64,000 nucleotides of DNA from Candidatus Rhodoferax odensensis. Lineage in GTDB: Bacteria > Pseudomonadota > Gammaproteobacteria > Burkholderiales > Burkholderiaceae_C. The translations under genes were made by a program, and so were the position numbers. The stretch covers positions 286,004 to 350,003 of the forward strand of contig JADKDJ010000005.1 of NCBI GenBank assembly GCA_016718405.1, read 5' to 3'. The notes beneath the pieces were generated by a model. The model did not search any database and was not told the DNA's origin. It saw only the letters and a program-made list of their open reading frames with translations. This document shows, piece after piece, positions 55,720-64,000 of this stretch; position 1 is the stretch's first letter; each line of letters starts with the position of its first letter.

Positions 55720-55920
55720 GTGTCCCCCGCCCGCTACGCGGGCTCCTCCTTGACCTGCGCAGAACACCCAGGCAGCCTGCTCCCCAAGTTGCGTGGTTTG
55801 TGGGTCTGAGCGCAAAACCGTCCTTCGCAGCAGCAGGGTGGGGGTACACGCCAAAGTGAGGTCAAGGAGGAGCCCGAAGGGCGGGGGACACGAACGGCGG
55901 CGTGTGCCCCCACCCTGCTG
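55720..55920. repeat. Nested inverted-repeat element
   Basis: In the 545-bp gap without a gene (55518-56062). GTGTCCCCCGCCC (55720-55732) pairs perfectly with 55879-55891, and GGGCTCCTCCTTGACCT (55740-55756) with 55859-55875. A second 22-bp pair, 55831-55852 and 55899-55920, has one mismatch. The two pairs interlock, so alternative hairpins are possible. The same words are familiar to me from dispersed intergenic repeats in Comamonadaceae. The flanks up to 56062 show nothing else. Confidence 0.75.
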
Positions 55921-56062
55921 CGAGTCCAGCACAATAGCTCTGCACAAAAGCCTCGACAGGCTCAGAGCAAACGGAATGCTCCTTAAGTAAGTGTCATGCG
56001 AGTTAAGTGCCCCGTGAAGTCGCCGATGTGTCGAACCGGTCGGCAGGCGGTGCCGCCCAACG

Positions 56063-56878
56063 TCAGGCCTTGTCGAGCAGGAATCGGGTCACCTGCTCAG
56101 TCGTAGCCTGGGTCTGGTCGCGGTGGGGTGAGTGGCCGCAGCCTGCCAGCTTGATGCGCTGGATCTGTGCCGCCGGCAGCGCGATGTCGTCGATCTGGGC
56201 CAAGCTGCCGTAAGGGTCGTCTTCGCCCTGGATGGCCAGCACTGGGGCGGTGATGTGCTGGCAGTCCTGGCGGATGTCAAACGCGCGAAACGCCGGGCTC
56301 AACCATACGTCGTTCCACTGCCAGAACGCGCAGTCCACATCGGTGTGGTAGCGCTGCAGGCGCTCGCGCAACGCGCCACTTTCGTAGGCCACGCGGGCCT
56401 GTTCGATGGACTGCACCGAGACATCTTCGACCATCACATGTGGTGCCATCACGATGCAGGCCGACACCGGGTGGCGGCTGGCGTGTAGCAAGGCGATGCT
56501 GGCCCCGTCGGAGTGGCCCAGCAGTACCGGCGCGACCAGACCCAACTGGTTTAACAGGGCGGGTAGCACGACCCAGGCCTCGCGGTGCATGTAGTCGGGC
56601 GGCAGCCGCCCGCTGCGTGGCCCCTGCGCCTGTGAGGATGGGCCACGCACATCGGGCACCGCCTGCGAGCGGCCGTAGCCGCGGCGTGAGTAAACCCAGC
56701 CTTCCCGAGCCGTGGCCTGGCAGACCAGGCTAGGCCAGTCGCGCCACATTGCGACCGAGCCGAGGCCTTCATGCAGGAAGACGATCGGCGCCCGGCCGGG
56801 CGCTGGGGTCGATGCGGGGGGTGGGGCGGCAATGCGCGTCACTTCAAGCTGGACGCCTTGGATGTCGATCAAGTTCAT
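56063..56878 (-). CDS. Alpha/beta hydrolase
   Basis: A 271-aa cytoplasmic hydrolase: oxyanion region VFLHEGLGSVAMWRDWP, the cap start YSRRGYGRSQAVPDVRG, nucleophile elbow LLGHSDGASIALLHA (Ser), then VLAIQGEDDPYGS (acid) and GCGHSPHRDQT (His). The order is complete, so it is likely active on an ester or C-C substrate. ATG 56878 (MNLIDIQGVQLEV) begins the domain. Divergent from the EI24 gene. No substrate can be named. Confidence 0.88.
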   Translation of the reverse strand: MNLIDIQGVQLEVTRIAAPPPASTPAPGRAPIVFLHEGLGSVAMWRDWPSLVCQATAREGWVYSRRGYGRSQAVPDVRGPSSQAQGPRSGRLPPDYMHREAWVVLPALLNQLGLVAPVLLGHSDGASIALLHASRHPVSACIVMAPHVMVEDVSVQSIEQARVAYESGALRERLQRYHTDVDCAFWQWNDVWLSPAFRAFDIRQDCQHITAPVLAIQGEDDPYGSLAQIDDIALPAAQIQRIKLAGCGHSPHRDQTQATTEQVTRFLLDKA

Positions 56879-57029
56879 GCATGGATTGTCGCGGCCAGGC
56901 GCCGCGCCATGCGAGGCGCAAGAAAGCGCCGCGTGACTACCCGTGCGTCGCTGGCGACGACGGTTGGAATTTGTTGGTATTCTTTGCTGTTCGCGCGACT
57001 GCCCTTCACGGCTCGCGGCGAACCCCTTC

Positions 57030-57935
57030 ATGAACCTGTTCCTGGATTCCTTCTGGCGCGCCGTGGTGTATTGCCTGCACCCACGGGTCGTGTTGCTGTC
57101 GGTACTGCCGCTGCTCTTGATGGTGCCGCTGGCCCTGGGCTTGGGGTACTTCTATTGGGAGCCGGCGATTGAAGCGGTGCGCGCGAGCCTGGAGTCGTCC
57201 AGCGCCATGACCAGTGTCTGGTCGTGGCTGCAGGGGGTGGGTCTGGGCTCGCTCAAGTCCGTGGTGGCGCCCCTGATCGTGATTTTTGCCGTCACCCCGT
57301 TGATTGTGGTGGTCTGTCTGCTGGCGGTTGCCTTGCTGATGACACCAGCTCTTGTAACGCTGGTGGCGGCGCGGCGCTTTCCCGAGCTGGAGCGCAAGCG
57401 CGGGGGCGCATGGGTGCTTGGCCTGGCCTGGTCGCTCGGTTCCACTGTGGTGGCCGTGCTGGCGATGATCGTGTCCATACCGTTCTGGTTGGTGCCGCCC
57501 CTGATTCTGGTGTTGCCGCCGTTGATTTGGGGCTGGCTGACTTACCGTGTCATGGCGTATGACGCCCTGGCCGAGCATGCCAGTGCTGCGGAGCGTCGCG
57601 AGCTGTTTCGCACCCATCGTGGCTGGTTGCTGGGCATTGGCGTGCTAAGCGGCTATCTGGGCGCCGCGCCGAGCTTGATCTGGGCCTCGGGCGTAATGTT
57701 TGCGGCCTTGTTCGTCATCCTCATTCCCCTGGCAATCTGGATTTACACACTGGTCTTTGCCTTTTCGTCGCTGTGGTTCACGCACTATGGCCTCACGGCT
57801 TTGCAAGCCCTGCGCGCAAAGGCCAGCGTGGCCGCGCCACCCGAGCCGGGTGGCGCCACTGAGACGACCAACGCCAAACCAATGACCTTGTCGCATGAAC
57901 TCAATCACCCAGACCAACCCCACATCCCAGCATGA
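57030..57935 (+). CDS. EI24/CysZ-like multi-pass membrane protein
   Basis: A 301-aa protein with about six hydrophobic segments: VVLLSVLPLLLMVPLALGLGYFY, SVVAPLIVIFAVTPLIVVVCLLAV, WVLGLAWSLGSTVVAVLAMIVSIPFWLVPPLI and FAALFVILIPLAIWIYTL, with PLIWGWLTYRVMAYDALAEHAS between. This is the EI24 domain, shared with CysZ sulfate permeases, but the sulfate role is not shown here. ATG 57030 is chosen. Its last 41 bp overlap the start of the next gene. Confidence 0.85.
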   Translation: MNLFLDSFWRAVVYCLHPRVVLLSVLPLLLMVPLALGLGYFYWEPAIEAVRASLESSSAMTSVWSWLQGVGLGSLKSVVAPLIVIFAVTPLIVVVCLLAVALLMTPALVTLVAARRFPELERKRGGAWVLGLAWSLGSTVVAVLAMIVSIPFWLVPPLILVLPPLIWGWLTYRVMAYDALAEHASAAERRELFRTHRGWLLGIGVLSGYLGAAPSLIWASGVMFAALFVILIPLAIWIYTLVFAFSSLWFTHYGLTALQALRAKASVAAPPEPGGATETTNAKPMTLSHELNHPDQPHIPA

Positions 57936-58743
57936 GGAAGCCAGACGGTTCGGCCTAATCATTGTTGGCGACGAGATTCTGTCAGGCAAACGCGCGGACA
58001 CACATCTGCCCAAAGTGATCGAGCTGCTCAAGGCGCGTGGCCTCACGCTTGCCTATGCCGATTTTGTGGGTGATGAGCCCCAGCGTATCGTGACCACGCT
58101 GCAGCGTGCTTTCGCCAGCGGCGATGTGGTGTTCTCGTGTGGCGGGATCGGCGCCACACCGGATGACCACACCCGCCAGTGCGCGGCTCAGGCACTGGGC
58201 GTGAAAATGGCCTTGCACCCCGAGGCCGAGGCATTGATTCGACAGCGCATGCAGGACCTGGCCATAGAGCAGGGCACGCGCTACGAGGCCGACCGGCCCG
58301 ACAACGTGCACCGCCTCAACATGGGCGTGTTTCCCTTGGGCGCCACCGTCATTCCCAACCCATTCAACAAAATCCCAGGCTTCAGTTGCGGCGATGTGCA
58401 CTTTGTGCCGGGTTTTCCGGTGATGGCGTGGCCGATGATTGAGTGGGTGCTTGACAATCGCTACCGGCATTTGTTTCGGGTCGGCGCCTGGCTGGAGCAA
58501 TCGGTGATTGTCTTTGGGGCCATGGAAGCGGCTCTGACGCCGCTGATGCTCGACATCGAGAGCACCTTCGCTGGCGTCAAAGTGTTTAGTCTGCCCAGCG
58601 TGGACCACCCGGTACATGGTCGCCACATCGAGTTGGGTGTGAAGGGCGAGCCGACCCAGGCTGTGCTGGCGTATGCCAGATTGCTGCAAGGCTTGCGCGA
58701 AGCAAATGCCTCCATGGGCCCCGAATTGGTGCGAAAACACTAA
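57895..58743 (+). CDS. MoaB/CinA-like molybdopterin-binding-domain protein
   Basis: A 282-aa protein with an MPT-binding domain at residues about 18-180: FGLIIVGDEILSGKRADTHLPKVIELL and VVFSCGGIGATPDDHTRQCAAQALG, as in CinA N-termini. The CinA C-terminal amidase part is absent; instead FVPGFPVMAWPMIEWVLDN and a 90-residue tail follow, as in the competence/damage-inducible protein A group of proteobacteria. It overlaps the EI24 gene by 41 bp. NMN deamidation or MPT binding are both unproven. Confidence 0.85.
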   Translation: MNSITQTNPTSQHEEARRFGLIIVGDEILSGKRADTHLPKVIELLKARGLTLAYADFVGDEPQRIVTTLQRAFASGDVVFSCGGIGATPDDHTRQCAAQALGVKMALHPEAEALIRQRMQDLAIEQGTRYEADRPDNVHRLNMGVFPLGATVIPNPFNKIPGFSCGDVHFVPGFPVMAWPMIEWVLDNRYRHLFRVGAWLEQSVIVFGAMEAALTPLMLDIESTFAGVKVFSLPSVDHPVHGRHIELGVKGEPTQAVLAYARLLQGLREANASMGPELVRKH

Positions 58744-58744
58744 A

Positions 58745-58787
58745 CGCACCGTAGTAGTGCGACCTAATGATGCACTGAAGTGGGGCA
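58745..58787. promoter_or_regulatory. Two NtrC-like sites upstream of glnA
   Basis: CGCACCGTAGTAGTGCG (58745-58761) and TGCACTGAAGTGGGGCA (58771-58787) fit the NtrC consensus TGCACC-N5-GGTGCA with one to three changes each. They start 26 bp apart centre to centre and lie about 100-150 bp ahead of the sigma-54 promoter, as expected for activator sites. ntrB and ntrC are encoded downstream. Binding is inferred. Confidence 0.7.
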
Positions 58788-58889
58788 TTGATGCCTAAAG
58801 AATGTTTCTTCCAATGCCGGGTGTCAGCATTAGGCATGGCAACTGCAGGCAAAATGCGGTGTTTGGTGAATCAGGCCCGCAGTGTGAAT

Positions 58890-58905
58890 TGGCACAGAAC
58901 CTGCA
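58890..58905 (+). promoter_or_regulatory. Sigma-54 (-24/-12) promoter of glnA
   Basis: TGGCAC at 58890-58895, a 5-bp spacer and CTGCA at 58901-58905 match the TGGCAC-N5-TTGCA consensus closely. The GC and the G-G/G-C dinucleotides are in place. It is 49 bp from the glnA start codon. A further 8-bp inverted repeat, ATGCCTAA/TTAGGCAT, lies between the NtrC-like sites and this promoter (58791-58837). Confidence 0.8.
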
Positions 58906-58953
58906 TTCCCGTTTTCGTAGCTTTCTTACCAACGACCCAACCAGGAGTATTTG

Positions 58954-60369
58954 ATGGCCAAGACCGTCGCAGACGTGATCAAGATGGTGAAGGACAACGA
59001 AGTCAAGTTTGTCGACTTCCGCTTCACCGATACCCGCGGCAAAGAGCAGCACGTGACCGTGCCGGTGTCGCACTTCGACGAAGACAAGTTCACTTCCGGC
59101 CACGCCTTTGATGGCTCGTCCATCGCGGGTTGGAAGGGCATCGAGGCTTCGGACATGCAGCTCATGCCCGACCCCAATACCGCCAACATCGACCCCTTCT
59201 TCGAAGAAACCACTCTGTACCTGCAGTGCGACGTGGTCGAACCCAGCGACGGCAAGGCTTATGACCGCGACCCGCGCTCCATCGCCAAGCGTGCCGAAGC
59301 CTACTTGAAGTCCTCCGGCATTGGCGACACCGCCTACTTCGGCCCCGAGCCCGAGTTCTTCATTTTTGATGGCGTGCGCTGGAGCAACGAGCCCGGCAAG
59401 GTCGGCTTCGAGATCGAAGAGTACGAAGCGCCCTGGAACTCCGGTGCCAAGCTCGAAGGCGGCAACCGCGGCCACCGGCCCACCGTCAAGGGCGGCTATT
59501 TCCCGGTGCCCCCGGTTGACAGCACGCAGGACATGCGCGCCGAAATGGCGCTGATCCTGGAGTCGCAAGGCATTCCGGTTGAAGTGTTCCACCACGAAGT
59601 GGCGGGCGCAGGCCAGAACGAAATCGGCACCAAATTCTCCACCCTGGTGCAGCGCGCCGACTGGACGCAGGTGCTGAAGTACGTGGTGTGGAACGTGGCC
59701 AATGCCTATGGCAAGACCGCCACCTTCATGCCCAAGCCCTACGCCGGCGACAACGGCTCGGGCATGCACGTGCACCAGTCGATCTGGAAGGACGGCAAGA
59801 ACCTGTTTGCCGGCGACGGCTATGCCGGTCTGTCGGACTTTGCGCTGTACTACATCGGCGGCATCATCAAGCACGCCCGTGCCCTGAACGCCATCACCAA
59901 CCCCGGCACCAACAGCTACAAGCGCTTGGTGCCCGGTTTTGAAGCTCCGGTGAAACTGGCTTACTCGGCGCGCAACCGCTCGGCCTCGATCCGCATTCCG
60001 TTTGTGGCCAACCCCAAGGGCCGGCGCATCGAAGCGCGTTTCCCCGATCCGTCGGCCAACCCCTATCTGGCCTTCTCGGCCCTGATGATGGCCGGCCTGG
60101 ACGGCGTGGAGAACAAGATTCACCCGGGCGAAGCCGCCACCAAGGACTTGTATCACCTGCCGCCGGAGGAGGACGCCAAGGTACCAACCGTGTGCCACAG
60201 TCTGGATCAGGCGCTCGACTACCTGGACAAGGGCCGCAGTTTCCTGACCAAGGGCGGCGTGTTCACCGACAGCATGCTCGACGCCTACATTGAACTCAAG
60301 ATGACCGAAGTCACGCGCTTTCGCATGGCACCGCACCCGGTTGAGTACGACATGTACTACTCGCTGTAA
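58954..60369 (+). CDS. glnA: Glutamine synthetase type I
   Basis: A 471-aa GSI that makes glutamine from glutamate, ammonia and ATP as a dodecamer. Seen: [35 protein letters not shown], the [12 protein letters not shown] metal site, [61 protein letters not shown] and the adenylylation site KDLYHLPPE with Y400. ATG 58954 has AGGAG upstream. Transcription is likely from the sigma-54 promoter under NtrC, activity by GlnE adenylylation. Confidence 0.97.
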   Translation: MAKTVADVIKMVKDNEVKFVDFRFTDTRGKEQHVTVPVSHFDEDKFTSGHAFDGSSIAGWKGIEASDMQLMPDPNTANIDPFFEETTLYLQCDVVEPSDGKAYDRDPRSIAKRAEAYLKSSGIGDTAYFGPEPEFFIFDGVRWSNEPGKVGFEIEEYEAPWNSGAKLEGGNRGHRPTVKGGYFPVPPVDSTQDMRAEMALILESQGIPVEVFHHEVAGAGQNEIGTKFSTLVQRADWTQVLKYVVWNVANAYGKTATFMPKPYAGDNGSGMHVHQSIWKDGKNLFAGDGYAGLSDFALYYIGGIIKHARALNAITNPGTNSYKRLVPGFEAPVKLAYSARNRSASIRIPFVANPKGRRIEARFPDPSANPYLAFSALMMAGLDGVENKIHPGEAATKDLYHLPPEEDAKVPTVCHSLDQALDYLDKGRSFLTKGGVFTDSMLDAYIELKMTEVTRFRMAPHPVEYDMYYSL

Positions 60370-60408
60370 TCGACACGTGCGTGTCGGCCGGCGCTTACAG
60401 CTGGTTAC

Positions 60409-60440
60409 CAAAAAGGATGGCGCTGCCATCCTTTTTTTTG
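60409..60440 (+). terminator. Rho-independent terminator after glnA
   Basis: AAAAGGATGGC (60411-60421), loop GCT, GCCATCCTTTT (60425-60435) and further T to 60439. The stem is perfect and sits 40 bp behind the glnA stop, so glnA is likely expressed on its own as well as with the genes beyond. Confidence 0.9.
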
Positions 60441-60527
60441 GGAGGTGTGGTTTCCTGATTTTGCGTTTGAGCGCACTTGACGCATACTTGGCGCCAGTCC
60501 ATGTCTTCTCTTGATGGACTAAATAGT

Positions 60528-61019
60528 ATGAAATACGGCTTATTCATTCCCTTAGCAGCTACTGTTTTCGTAGCGAGCAGTTTTGCCCAGAGTCGCATCT
60601 ACCGCTGCGGCAACGAGTACACCAATACCGTGACCGAGGCGCAGGCCAAGGGCTGCAAGCTGGTCGAGGGCGGCAACGTCACGGTGATTCAGGGTGGCCC
60701 GCGCCTGAGCGCGTCCAAGCCAGGCGCCAATGGCGGGCAGCCGGGCCAAAAGGTCGATGCTGCCGAGCAGCGCTCGCGTGATTCGGATTCGCGTCAGATC
60801 CTGGAAGCCGAGCTCAAGAAGGCCGAGACCCGCCTGGAGGAGTTGACCCGCGAGTACAACAAGGGTGAACCGGACCGCCGCCCGGAAGAAGCGCGCAACC
60901 CCAACAAGTACGCAGAGCGCGTCAATGAACTCAAGGCCGGCATCGCGCGGCTTGAAGGCGACATTGCCGGCATTCGGCGCGAACTTGGCCGCCTGCCACC
61001 ACCCAGTGCGGCAAAATAG
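60528..61019 (+). CDS. Exported DUF4124-type protein
   Basis: A 163-aa protein with a signal peptide (YGLFIPLAATVFVASSFAQS), then SRIYRCGNEYTNTVTEAQAKGCKLVEGG, a DUF4124 core with two cysteines, a polar linker and a charged coiled coil (about 95-150, EAELKKAETRLEELTREYNKG-like) ending PPPSAAK. ATG 60528 starts the signal peptide; ATG 60501 is possible. It lies between glnA and ntrB as in many Comamonadaceae. Function is unknown, probably periplasmic. Confidence 0.83.
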   Translation: MKYGLFIPLAATVFVASSFAQSRIYRCGNEYTNTVTEAQAKGCKLVEGGNVTVIQGGPRLSASKPGANGGQPGQKVDAAEQRSRDSDSRQILEAELKKAETRLEELTREYNKGEPDRRPEEARNPNKYAERVNELKAGIARLEGDIAGIRRELGRLPPPSAAK

Positions 61020-61023
61020 GCGC

Positions 61024-62115
61024 TTGAGCACACGCCCTTCCTCATCCTTGTCGTCGCCGCTGGCGTCTTTTCGTTTTCAGTCCTTCGACCTGCTGGCCAC
61101 CCTGGTGGCGGTGGTGCGTAGCGACGGCGAGGTGCTGTTTGCCAACTCGGCCCTGGAGGACGCGCTGGGCAGCTCCCGGCGCACCATCGAGGGCTCCATC
61201 TTGCCCGACAGTTTTACCGAACCACACGATCTGCATCGGGCCCTTCAGGGTGCGGGTGGCAACCAGTTCGCGGCGCTGCGGTACGACGCCTGGCTCAAGC
61301 GGCTCAATCATGAACCGTTTCCCGTGCACGTGATCGTGACGCAGACCGAGGTGCCCGACGAGATTGTGGTTGAGTTGTTACCGTTGGAGCAGCAGGCCCG
61401 ACAGGAGCGTGAAGAGCGGCTGGTTGACCAGGCGCAGGCCAACAAGGAACTGATTCGCAACCTGGCCCACGAAATCAAGAACCCGCTGGGGGGCATTCGG
61501 GGCGCTGCCCAACTGCTGGAGATGGAGGTCGAGTCGCGCGACCTCAAGGAGTACACCCAGGTCATCATCCACGAGGCCGATCGGCTGCAGACGCTGGTTG
61601 ACCGTTTGTTGGCCCCACATCGGCGCCCGCATGTGGTGGGCGATGTCAACATGCACGAAGTGTGTGAGCGTGTGCGTGCCCTGATCGTGGCAGAGTTTCC
61701 CAGGGGCCTCAAAGTGGTGCGCGACTATGACACCTCTATCCCGGAGTTTCGGGGCGACCGCGAGCAGTTGATCCAGACCGTGCTCAATGTGGCCCACAAC
61801 GCCTGCCACGCCCTGGCAGAGCGCATGAGCCAGGGGGATGCCTGCCTGACGTTTCGGACCCGCATCGCGCGCCAGGTCACGTTTGGCAAGCAACGCTACA
61901 GGTTGGCATTGGAATTGCATGTCATCGACAACGGACCGGGCATTCCCGACTCGATCAAGGATCGCATCTTCTACCCGCTGGTGTCAGGGCGCGAAGGCGG
62001 TTCCGGCTTGGGACTGACCTTGGCTCAAACCTTTGTGCAGCAGCACCACGGTTTGATCGAGGTTGAAAGTGTTCCGGGCCGCACGGATTTCAAGATATTG
62101 ATTCCGCTGCCTTGA
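61024..62115 (+). CDS. ntrB: Nitrogen regulation sensor kinase NtrB
   Basis: A 363-aa cytoplasmic kinase/phosphatase of NtrC, controlled by PII. PAS-like part: FDLLATLVAVVRSDGEVLFANSALEDALG. HisKA: NLAHEIKNPLGGIRGAAQLLEME with H149. HATPase: IQTVLNVAHNACHALAE, LHVIDNGPGIPDSIKDRIFYPLVSGREGGSGLGLTL. No ATG fits; TTG 61024 (LSTRPSSSL) lies 4 bp after the DUF4124 stop, while the longer frame runs inside that gene. Partner ntrC follows after an unusual repeat array. Confidence 0.93.
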   Translation: MSTRPSSSLSSPLASFRFQSFDLLATLVAVVRSDGEVLFANSALEDALGSSRRTIEGSILPDSFTEPHDLHRALQGAGGNQFAALRYDAWLKRLNHEPFPVHVIVTQTEVPDEIVVELLPLEQQARQEREERLVDQAQANKELIRNLAHEIKNPLGGIRGAAQLLEMEVESRDLKEYTQVIIHEADRLQTLVDRLLAPHRRPHVVGDVNMHEVCERVRALIVAEFPRGLKVVRDYDTSIPEFRGDREQLIQTVLNVAHNACHALAERMSQGDACLTFRTRIARQVTFGKQRYRLALELHVIDNGPGIPDSIKDRIFYPLVSGREGGSGLGLTLAQTFVQQHHGLIEVESVPGRTDFKILIPLP

Positions 62116-62118
62116 TCG

Positions 62119-62235
62119 GTTGAGGACAGAGCTGGCGAACAGCCGACAAGATGTTGAGGACAGAGCTGGTTCGCTGCGTGTAACTGCGGTCTGTCCCGCA
62201 AGGTATCAGGTTGGTAGCTTCGGTCTGTCCCGCAA
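62119..62235. repeat. Four-unit array with exact 34-bp period between ntrB and ntrC
   Basis: GTTGAGGACAGAGCTGG occurs at 62119-62135 and 62153-62169. CGGTCTGTCCCGCAA occurs at 62187-62201 and 62221-62235. All four starts are 34 bp apart. The second word read backwards (TTGCGGGACAGACCG) resembles the first (TTG-GGACAGA-C-G), so the array is two forward and two reverse units: imperfect terminal inverted repeats, each doubled. This looks like a short transposon-end or MITE-like element, or a multimeric binding site. There are no spacers of CRISPR size. Confidence 0.7.
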
Positions 62236-62271
62236 TGTTCTTTTGACTATTTTCAAGGGTGTCCCAAAACC

Positions 62272-63840
62272 ATGAAGCCGATCTGGATAGTTGATGATGA
62301 CCAGTCGATTCGCTTCGTCCTGGAGAAGGCGCTATTGCGTGAGAACCTGCCGACACGCAGCTTCACCAATCCACGCGATGTGCTGCTGGCGCTGGACGCG
62401 TCCGGTGCAGACGATGGCCCGCAGGTGCTGGTGACCGACATTCGAATGCCCGGTGGTTCCGGTCTGGAACTGCTCGACAAGGTCAAACAGAAGTGCCCCG
62501 GTTTGCCCGTCATCATCATGACCGCGTACTCTGACCTGGATAGCGCCGTGTCAGCGTTTCAGGGCGGTGCCTTCGAATACCTGCCCAAACCGTTTGACGT
62601 GCCCAAGGCAGTGGCGCTGATTCGTCGCGCCCTGGAGGAAAGCCAGCGTGAACAGGTGGCCGAGGAGCGGATCACCGAGGCGCCCGAGATGCTTGGCCAG
62701 GCGCCGGCCATGCAGGATGTGTTTCGGGCTATCGGGCGGTTGAGCCAGAGCAATGTGACGGTGATGATCACTGGCGAGTCGGGCTCCGGCAAAGAGTTGG
62801 TGGCGCGCGCCTTGCACAAGCATTCGCCGCGCGCCAATGGCCCCTTCGTTGCCATCAACACCGCTGCCATACCCAAGGACTTGCTCGAATCGGAGTTGTT
62901 CGGTCATGAGCGCGGCGCCTTTACGGGCGCGCAGACCATGCGTCGCGGGCGTTTCGAGCAGGCGGAGGAGGGCACCTTGTTTCTGGACGAAATTGGCGAT
63001 ATGCCTTTCGATCTGCAGACTCGGCTGCTGCGCGTGCTCAGCGATGGCAACTTTTACCGAGTGGGTGGGCACAGCGCGGTCAGGGCCAATGTGCGTGTGA
63101 TTGCGGCTACGCATCAGAACCTGGAGCAGCGGGTCAAGGACGGCGCGTTTCGGGAGGATCTGTTTCACCGTCTGAACGTGATTCGGCTGCGCCTGCCAGC
63201 CCTGCGCGAGCGCCGTGAAGACATCCCGATGTTGACGCGGCATTTTTTGTACCAGAGCGCGCAGCAACTTGGCGTAGAACCCAAGCGAATCTCGGACGCC
63301 GCGCTGGCGTGCCTGGGCGATTTTGCGTTTCCCGGTAACGTGCGCCAGTTGGAGAACATCTGCCACTGGCTCACCGTGATGGCGCCGGCTCAAGTGATCG
63401 AGTTCAAGGATCTTCCGCCGGAAGTGAGTGTGGACGCGATGCGACCTGCGGACGCCTCGGTCGGTGTGCCCAGGCTAAGCCCGGCGGCGGAATCGGTTGC
63501 CCCGGCGTCGCCGCTGGGACTGGGCGAGGCGCCCTTGCCGGTGGTGCCGGCCCAGAACGCGCCGACGGCAGCGCCGGATCACGCGGCGCTCGGGCATGGG
63601 GCCGACGCGCGTGACTTGCAGCGTTCGCAGTCGTGGGAGGACGGGTTGGAAGCGCAGGCGATGGAGTTGCTGCTCAGCGGTCGCCATGACGTGTGGGACG
63701 CACTGACGCAGCGATTTGAGTCGCGTTTGATTCGAACTGCCTTGGCCAGCACCAAGGGCAGGCGAATCGAAGCGGCCCAGAAACTGGGCATTGGTCGCAA
63801 CACCATCACCCGAAAGATCCAGGAGTTGGGGCTGGAGTAG
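62272..63840 (+). CDS. ntrC: Nitrogen regulation response regulator NtrC
   Basis: A 522-aa sigma-54 activator. Receiver with D56 ([13 protein letters not shown]) and K in YLPKPFD; AAA+ domain with [15 protein letters not shown] (Walker A), [14 protein letters not shown] (the GAFTGA sigma-54 loop), [12 protein letters not shown] (Walker B) and [26 protein letters not shown]. The C-terminal Fis-type HTH is [21 protein letters not shown]. An Ala/Pro-rich linker (about 400-455) is longer than in enteric NtrC. It should activate glnA through the two sites upstream of it. Confidence 0.95.
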   Translation: MKPIWIVDDDQSIRFVLEKALLRENLPTRSFTNPRDVLLALDASGADDGPQVLVTDIRMPGGSGLELLDKVKQKCPGLPVIIMTAYSDLDSAVSAFQGGAFEYLPKPFDVPKAVALIRRALEESQREQVAEERITEAPEMLGQAPAMQDVFRAIGRLSQSNVTVMITGESGSGKELVARALHKHSPRANGPFVAINTAAIPKDLLESELFGHERGAFTGAQTMRRGRFEQAEEGTLFLDEIGDMPFDLQTRLLRVLSDGNFYRVGGHSAVRANVRVIAATHQNLEQRVKDGAFREDLFHRLNVIRLRLPALRERREDIPMLTRHFLYQSAQQLGVEPKRISDAALACLGDFAFPGNVRQLENICHWLTVMAPAQVIEFKDLPPEVSVDAMRPADASVGVPRLSPAAESVAPASPLGLGEAPLPVVPAQNAPTAAPDHAALGHGADARDLQRSQSWEDGLEAQAMELLLSGRHDVWDALTQRFESRLIRTALASTKGRRIEAAQKLGIGRNTITRKIQELGLE

Positions 63841-63918
63841 CGGGGCGAGGGCAATGGGCTGCAAGGGGCGCTGAAAACGCGCACAATCCGCCCAGTAAAC
63901 CCCTGACCGCAGCGCACC

Positions 63919-64000
63919 ATGTCCAACTCGATGTCCACGCCGATTTCGGCGCCGCCTTACCGCGACCGCAAGCGTTATGCGTGGCTGTTGTCGCTGCTGG
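63919..64000 (+). CDS. Start of a probable alkane 1-monooxygenase (3' end outside window)
   Basis: Only 27 codons are visible from ATG 63919: MSNSMSTPISAPPYRDRKRY followed by AWLLSLL. The PYRDRKRYAWLLSLL sequence resembles the N-terminal start of AlkB-type membrane di-iron alkane hydroxylases (YVDKKKYLWILSTL in Pseudomonas). The call rests on this short stretch. The gap from ntrC is 78 bp with no terminator seen. Confidence 0.45.
   Translation, partial: MSNSMSTPISAPPYRDRKRYAWLLSLL

Noticed and set aside
55518..56062. Short open frames of 65-109 codons in the gap
   Set aside because: They lie across the inverted repeats, are present on both strands alike and lack a ribosome site or family likeness.
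62119..62235. CRISPR array
   Set aside because: Only four units, repeats of 15-17 bp in two opposed forms and 17-19 bp between them, with no cas gene near; an element end or binding array fits better.

Overview
The window looks like a chromosomal segment of a Gram-negative betaproteobacterium of the order Burkholderiales, most likely a Comamonadaceae member of the Rhodoferax/Polaromonas/Acidovorax kind. This rests on high GC with strong GC bias at third codon positions, LPS heptosyltransferase and Kdo transferase genes, an Entner-Doudoroff edd-eda pair, the pcm-rhodanese-tolC order, and glnA-ntrB-ntrC. The genus is inference from gene content, not from a database search.

Layout. 1-1.1 kb: 3' end of gltX, then a tRNA-Ala(GGC)/Glu(TTC)/Asp(GTC) cluster and a strong terminator. 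1.1-4.2 kb (minus): alkylation-repair operon with 4-bp overlaps (Ada-AlkA fusion, Ogt, DMT transporter). 4.4-8.2 kb: phosphomannomutase/phosphoglucomutase, heptosyltransferase I and Kdo transferase (LPS core). 8.2-15.7 kb (minus): a tolC-like gene broken by many frameshifts, rhodanese, pcm, then an RND pump, its adaptor and a TetR regulator with a clear operator. 15.8-17.3 kb: chalcone-isomerase-like protein and msrA. 17.3-20.9 kb: an ABC/FtsX/DUF3299 cassette with small Cys- and His-rich proteins, resembling the Zur-regulated PA4063-PA4066 operon of Pseudomonas aeruginosa, ending in a TonB receptor reduced to its two ends. 21.1-24.3 kb: a large PAS-GGDEF-EAL protein.

24.4-28.5 kb (minus) is the accessory part: lower GC, a malate synthase G fragment at one edge, and a compact four-gene unit (DUF3553-like Tudor protein, unknown 214-aa protein, DUF262/HNH nuclease-like protein with several frameshifts, YbjN/T3SS-chaperone-like protein). 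This is the best candidate for an undescribed, possibly defensive, system.

28.6-41.4 kb: small anchored protein, pdxH, XdhC/MobA-like pair, LytS/LytTR two-component pair (the kinase has an unusual membrane tail), edd-eda with a repeat-rich upstream region, DUF2807 protein, gloA, thioesterase, cupin and a diguanylate cyclase. 41.4-50.5 kb: NAD(P)-binding protein overlapping a frameshifted rhlE tail, and two DUF1631 proteins bracketing ettA. 50.5-58.7 kb: TAXI protein, P1 peptidase, pseudouridine synthase, DMT transporter, lipoprotein, a nested inverted-repeat element, hydrolase, EI24 protein and a molybdopterin-binding-domain protein. 58.7-63.9 kb: nitrogen control, with NtrC-like sites and a sigma-54 promoter ahead of glnA, then ntrB and ntrC separated by an unusual 34-bp-period repeat array. 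The window ends in the start of a probable alkane monooxygenase gene.

The frameshifts in tolC, the DUF262 gene and rhlE keep the coding sense on both sides of each break. They may therefore be base-calling errors rather than true decay. The glcB and TonB remnants are real truncations in either case.
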